Shown one piece after another: positions 63,503-64,000 of a DNA stretch of 64,000 nt (position 1 is the stretch's first letter; each line of letters starts with the position of its first letter). The position numbers and the translations under genes are program-made. The notes under the pieces were generated by a model that saw nothing but the letters and a program-made list of their open reading frames with translations, was not told the origin of the DNA and searched no databases. The stretch comes from an uncultured Butyricicoccus sp. (GTDB taxonomy: Bacteria > Bacillota > Clostridia > Oscillospirales > Butyricicoccaceae), in contig CAJFUJ010000040.1 of NCBI GenBank assembly GCA_904420185.1, positions 62,001 through 126,000 on the forward strand, in the 5' to 3' direction.

Positions 63503-64000
63503 ATGCAAGTCGGTAAATTTGAGATTTTCACCACCCAGGGACAGGCCCGCCGCGGCGTATTCCAGACGGCCCACGGCGCGGTGCAGACCCCGGTCTTTAT
63601 GAACGTGGGGACGGCCGGCGCGATCAAGGGGGCGGTGGACGCCTTTGACCTGAAACAGCTGGGCTGCCAAGTGGAGTTGTCCAACACCTATCACCTGCAC
63701 GTCCGCCCAGGCGACGCCATTGTCCGGCAGATGGGCGGCCTGCACAAATTCATGCGCTGGGACGGCCCGATGCTGACCGACAGCGGCGGGTTCCAGGTGT
63801 TTTCGCTGGCCGAGCTGCGCAAAATCAAGGAAGAAGGGGTGTTCTTCCACTCCCATGTGGACGGCCGCAAGATCTTCATGGGGCCGGAGGAGAGTATGCG
63901 CATCCAGTCCAACCTGGGGTCGGATATCGCCATGGCATTTGACGAGTGCATCGAAAACCCGGCGCCCTACCAATATGTGCAGGACTCCTGCGCCCGGACC
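63503..64000 (+). CDS. tgt: Queuine tRNA-ribosyltransferase, 5' part (continues past window)
   Basis: The visible 166 residues match Tgt: N-terminal MQVGKFEIFTTQGQARRGVF, TPVFMNVGTAGAIKGAV, SNTYHLHVRPGDAIVRQMGG, catalytic LTDSGGFQVFSLAELRKI (nucleophile-region Asp), and SNLGSDIAMAFDECIE. Tgt exchanges guanine 34 of GUN-anticodon tRNAs for queuine (or preQ1 in bacteria). It runs off the right edge with no stop. ATAGGAGAAGAT precedes ATG 63503. Confidence 0.95.
   Translation, partial: MQVGKFEIFTTQGQARRGVFQTAHGAVQTPVFMNVGTAGAIKGAVDAFDLKQLGCQVELSNTYHLHVRPGDAIVRQMGGLHKFMRWDGPMLTDSGGFQVFSLAELRKIKEEGVFFHSHVDGRKIFMGPEESMRIQSNLGSDIAMAFDECIENPAPYQYVQDSCART

Noticed and set aside
1..64000. tRNA, rRNA, CRISPR arrays and insertion sequences
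   Set aside because: No convincing T-arm plus acceptor pairing, rRNA segment, repeat-spacer array or transposase was seen on either strand by eye; a tRNAscan and IS search would settle this.

Overview
The window is chromosomal DNA of a GC-rich, spore-forming member of the Clostridia. Supporting evidence: a CotJC spore-coat gene (interrupted), an alpha/beta-type small acid-soluble spore protein, YunB, a PdaA-type cortex deacetylase, a BofC-like protein, HprK and HPr, a long Bacillus-type SRP RNA next to dnaX-ybaB-recR, and frequent TTG/GTG starts behind strong Shine-Dalgarno sites. Content and codon style suggest the Oscillospirales (Butyricicoccus/Agathobaculum-like), but that is an inference from gene content.

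Layout. 1-2418: right end of a prophage (glycine-rich tail protein, small late genes, SPP1-type holin, amidase endolysin, terminator). 2420-2971: the 3' part of cotJC, starting exactly where the phage ends, so the prophage sits inside a sporulation gene. 3302-7571: KAS II and acyl-CoA ligase pair, then a secreted nuclease lipoprotein with a small partner gene. 7780-11938: OmpR-type two-component system followed by two secreted PepSY proteins preceded by a direct-repeat operator. 12198-18640: membrane-anchored amidase, DAHP synthase, a divergent XRE/small-gene pair, PdaA, BofC-like protein, PBP1A. 18711-21737: SRP RNA, dnaX, ybaB, recR. 21990-32996: small unknown genes, prfC, ECF sigma/anti-sigma pair, C_GCAxxG protein, secreted amidase, ROK kinase, PHP phosphoesterase, hprK, rpmB, SASP, yunB. 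33099-39668: proBA-CYTH operon, a structured leader before a DUF3006 gene and a DapDC-like decarboxylase, and a second ECF-sigma operon with zinc-ribbon membrane proteins. 39800-47809: HPr and two divergent GntR-controlled ABC modules. 47816-54807: Cys-rich protein and dipeptidase, sirtuin, nitroreductase, asymmetric ABC-F ATPase, DUF2752, CpXC and a metal exporter. 54909-64000: DEAD-box helicase, lexA-recG, a four-gene overlapping minus-strand operon, an Lrp regulator with aminotransferase, and the start of tgt.

The most striking feature is the prophage junction in cotJC. The break falls just before the first predicted metal-ligand glutamate, leaving the ferritin-like catalytic part but removing promoter, ribosome site and N-terminus. 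This resembles the skin (sigK) and SPbeta (spsM) elements that are excised in the mother cell to rebuild a sporulation gene. The left end and the recombinase lie outside the window, so regulated excision is a hypothesis. Secondary points are a hairpin between Shine-Dalgarno and start codon in the lysis operon, an in-frame internal start in the endolysin, an HPr with Arg at position 46 in a genome that also encodes HprK, an ABC-F protein with one intact and one decayed composite ATPase site, and paired GntR operators. No tRNA, rRNA, CRISPR array or insertion sequence was seen.
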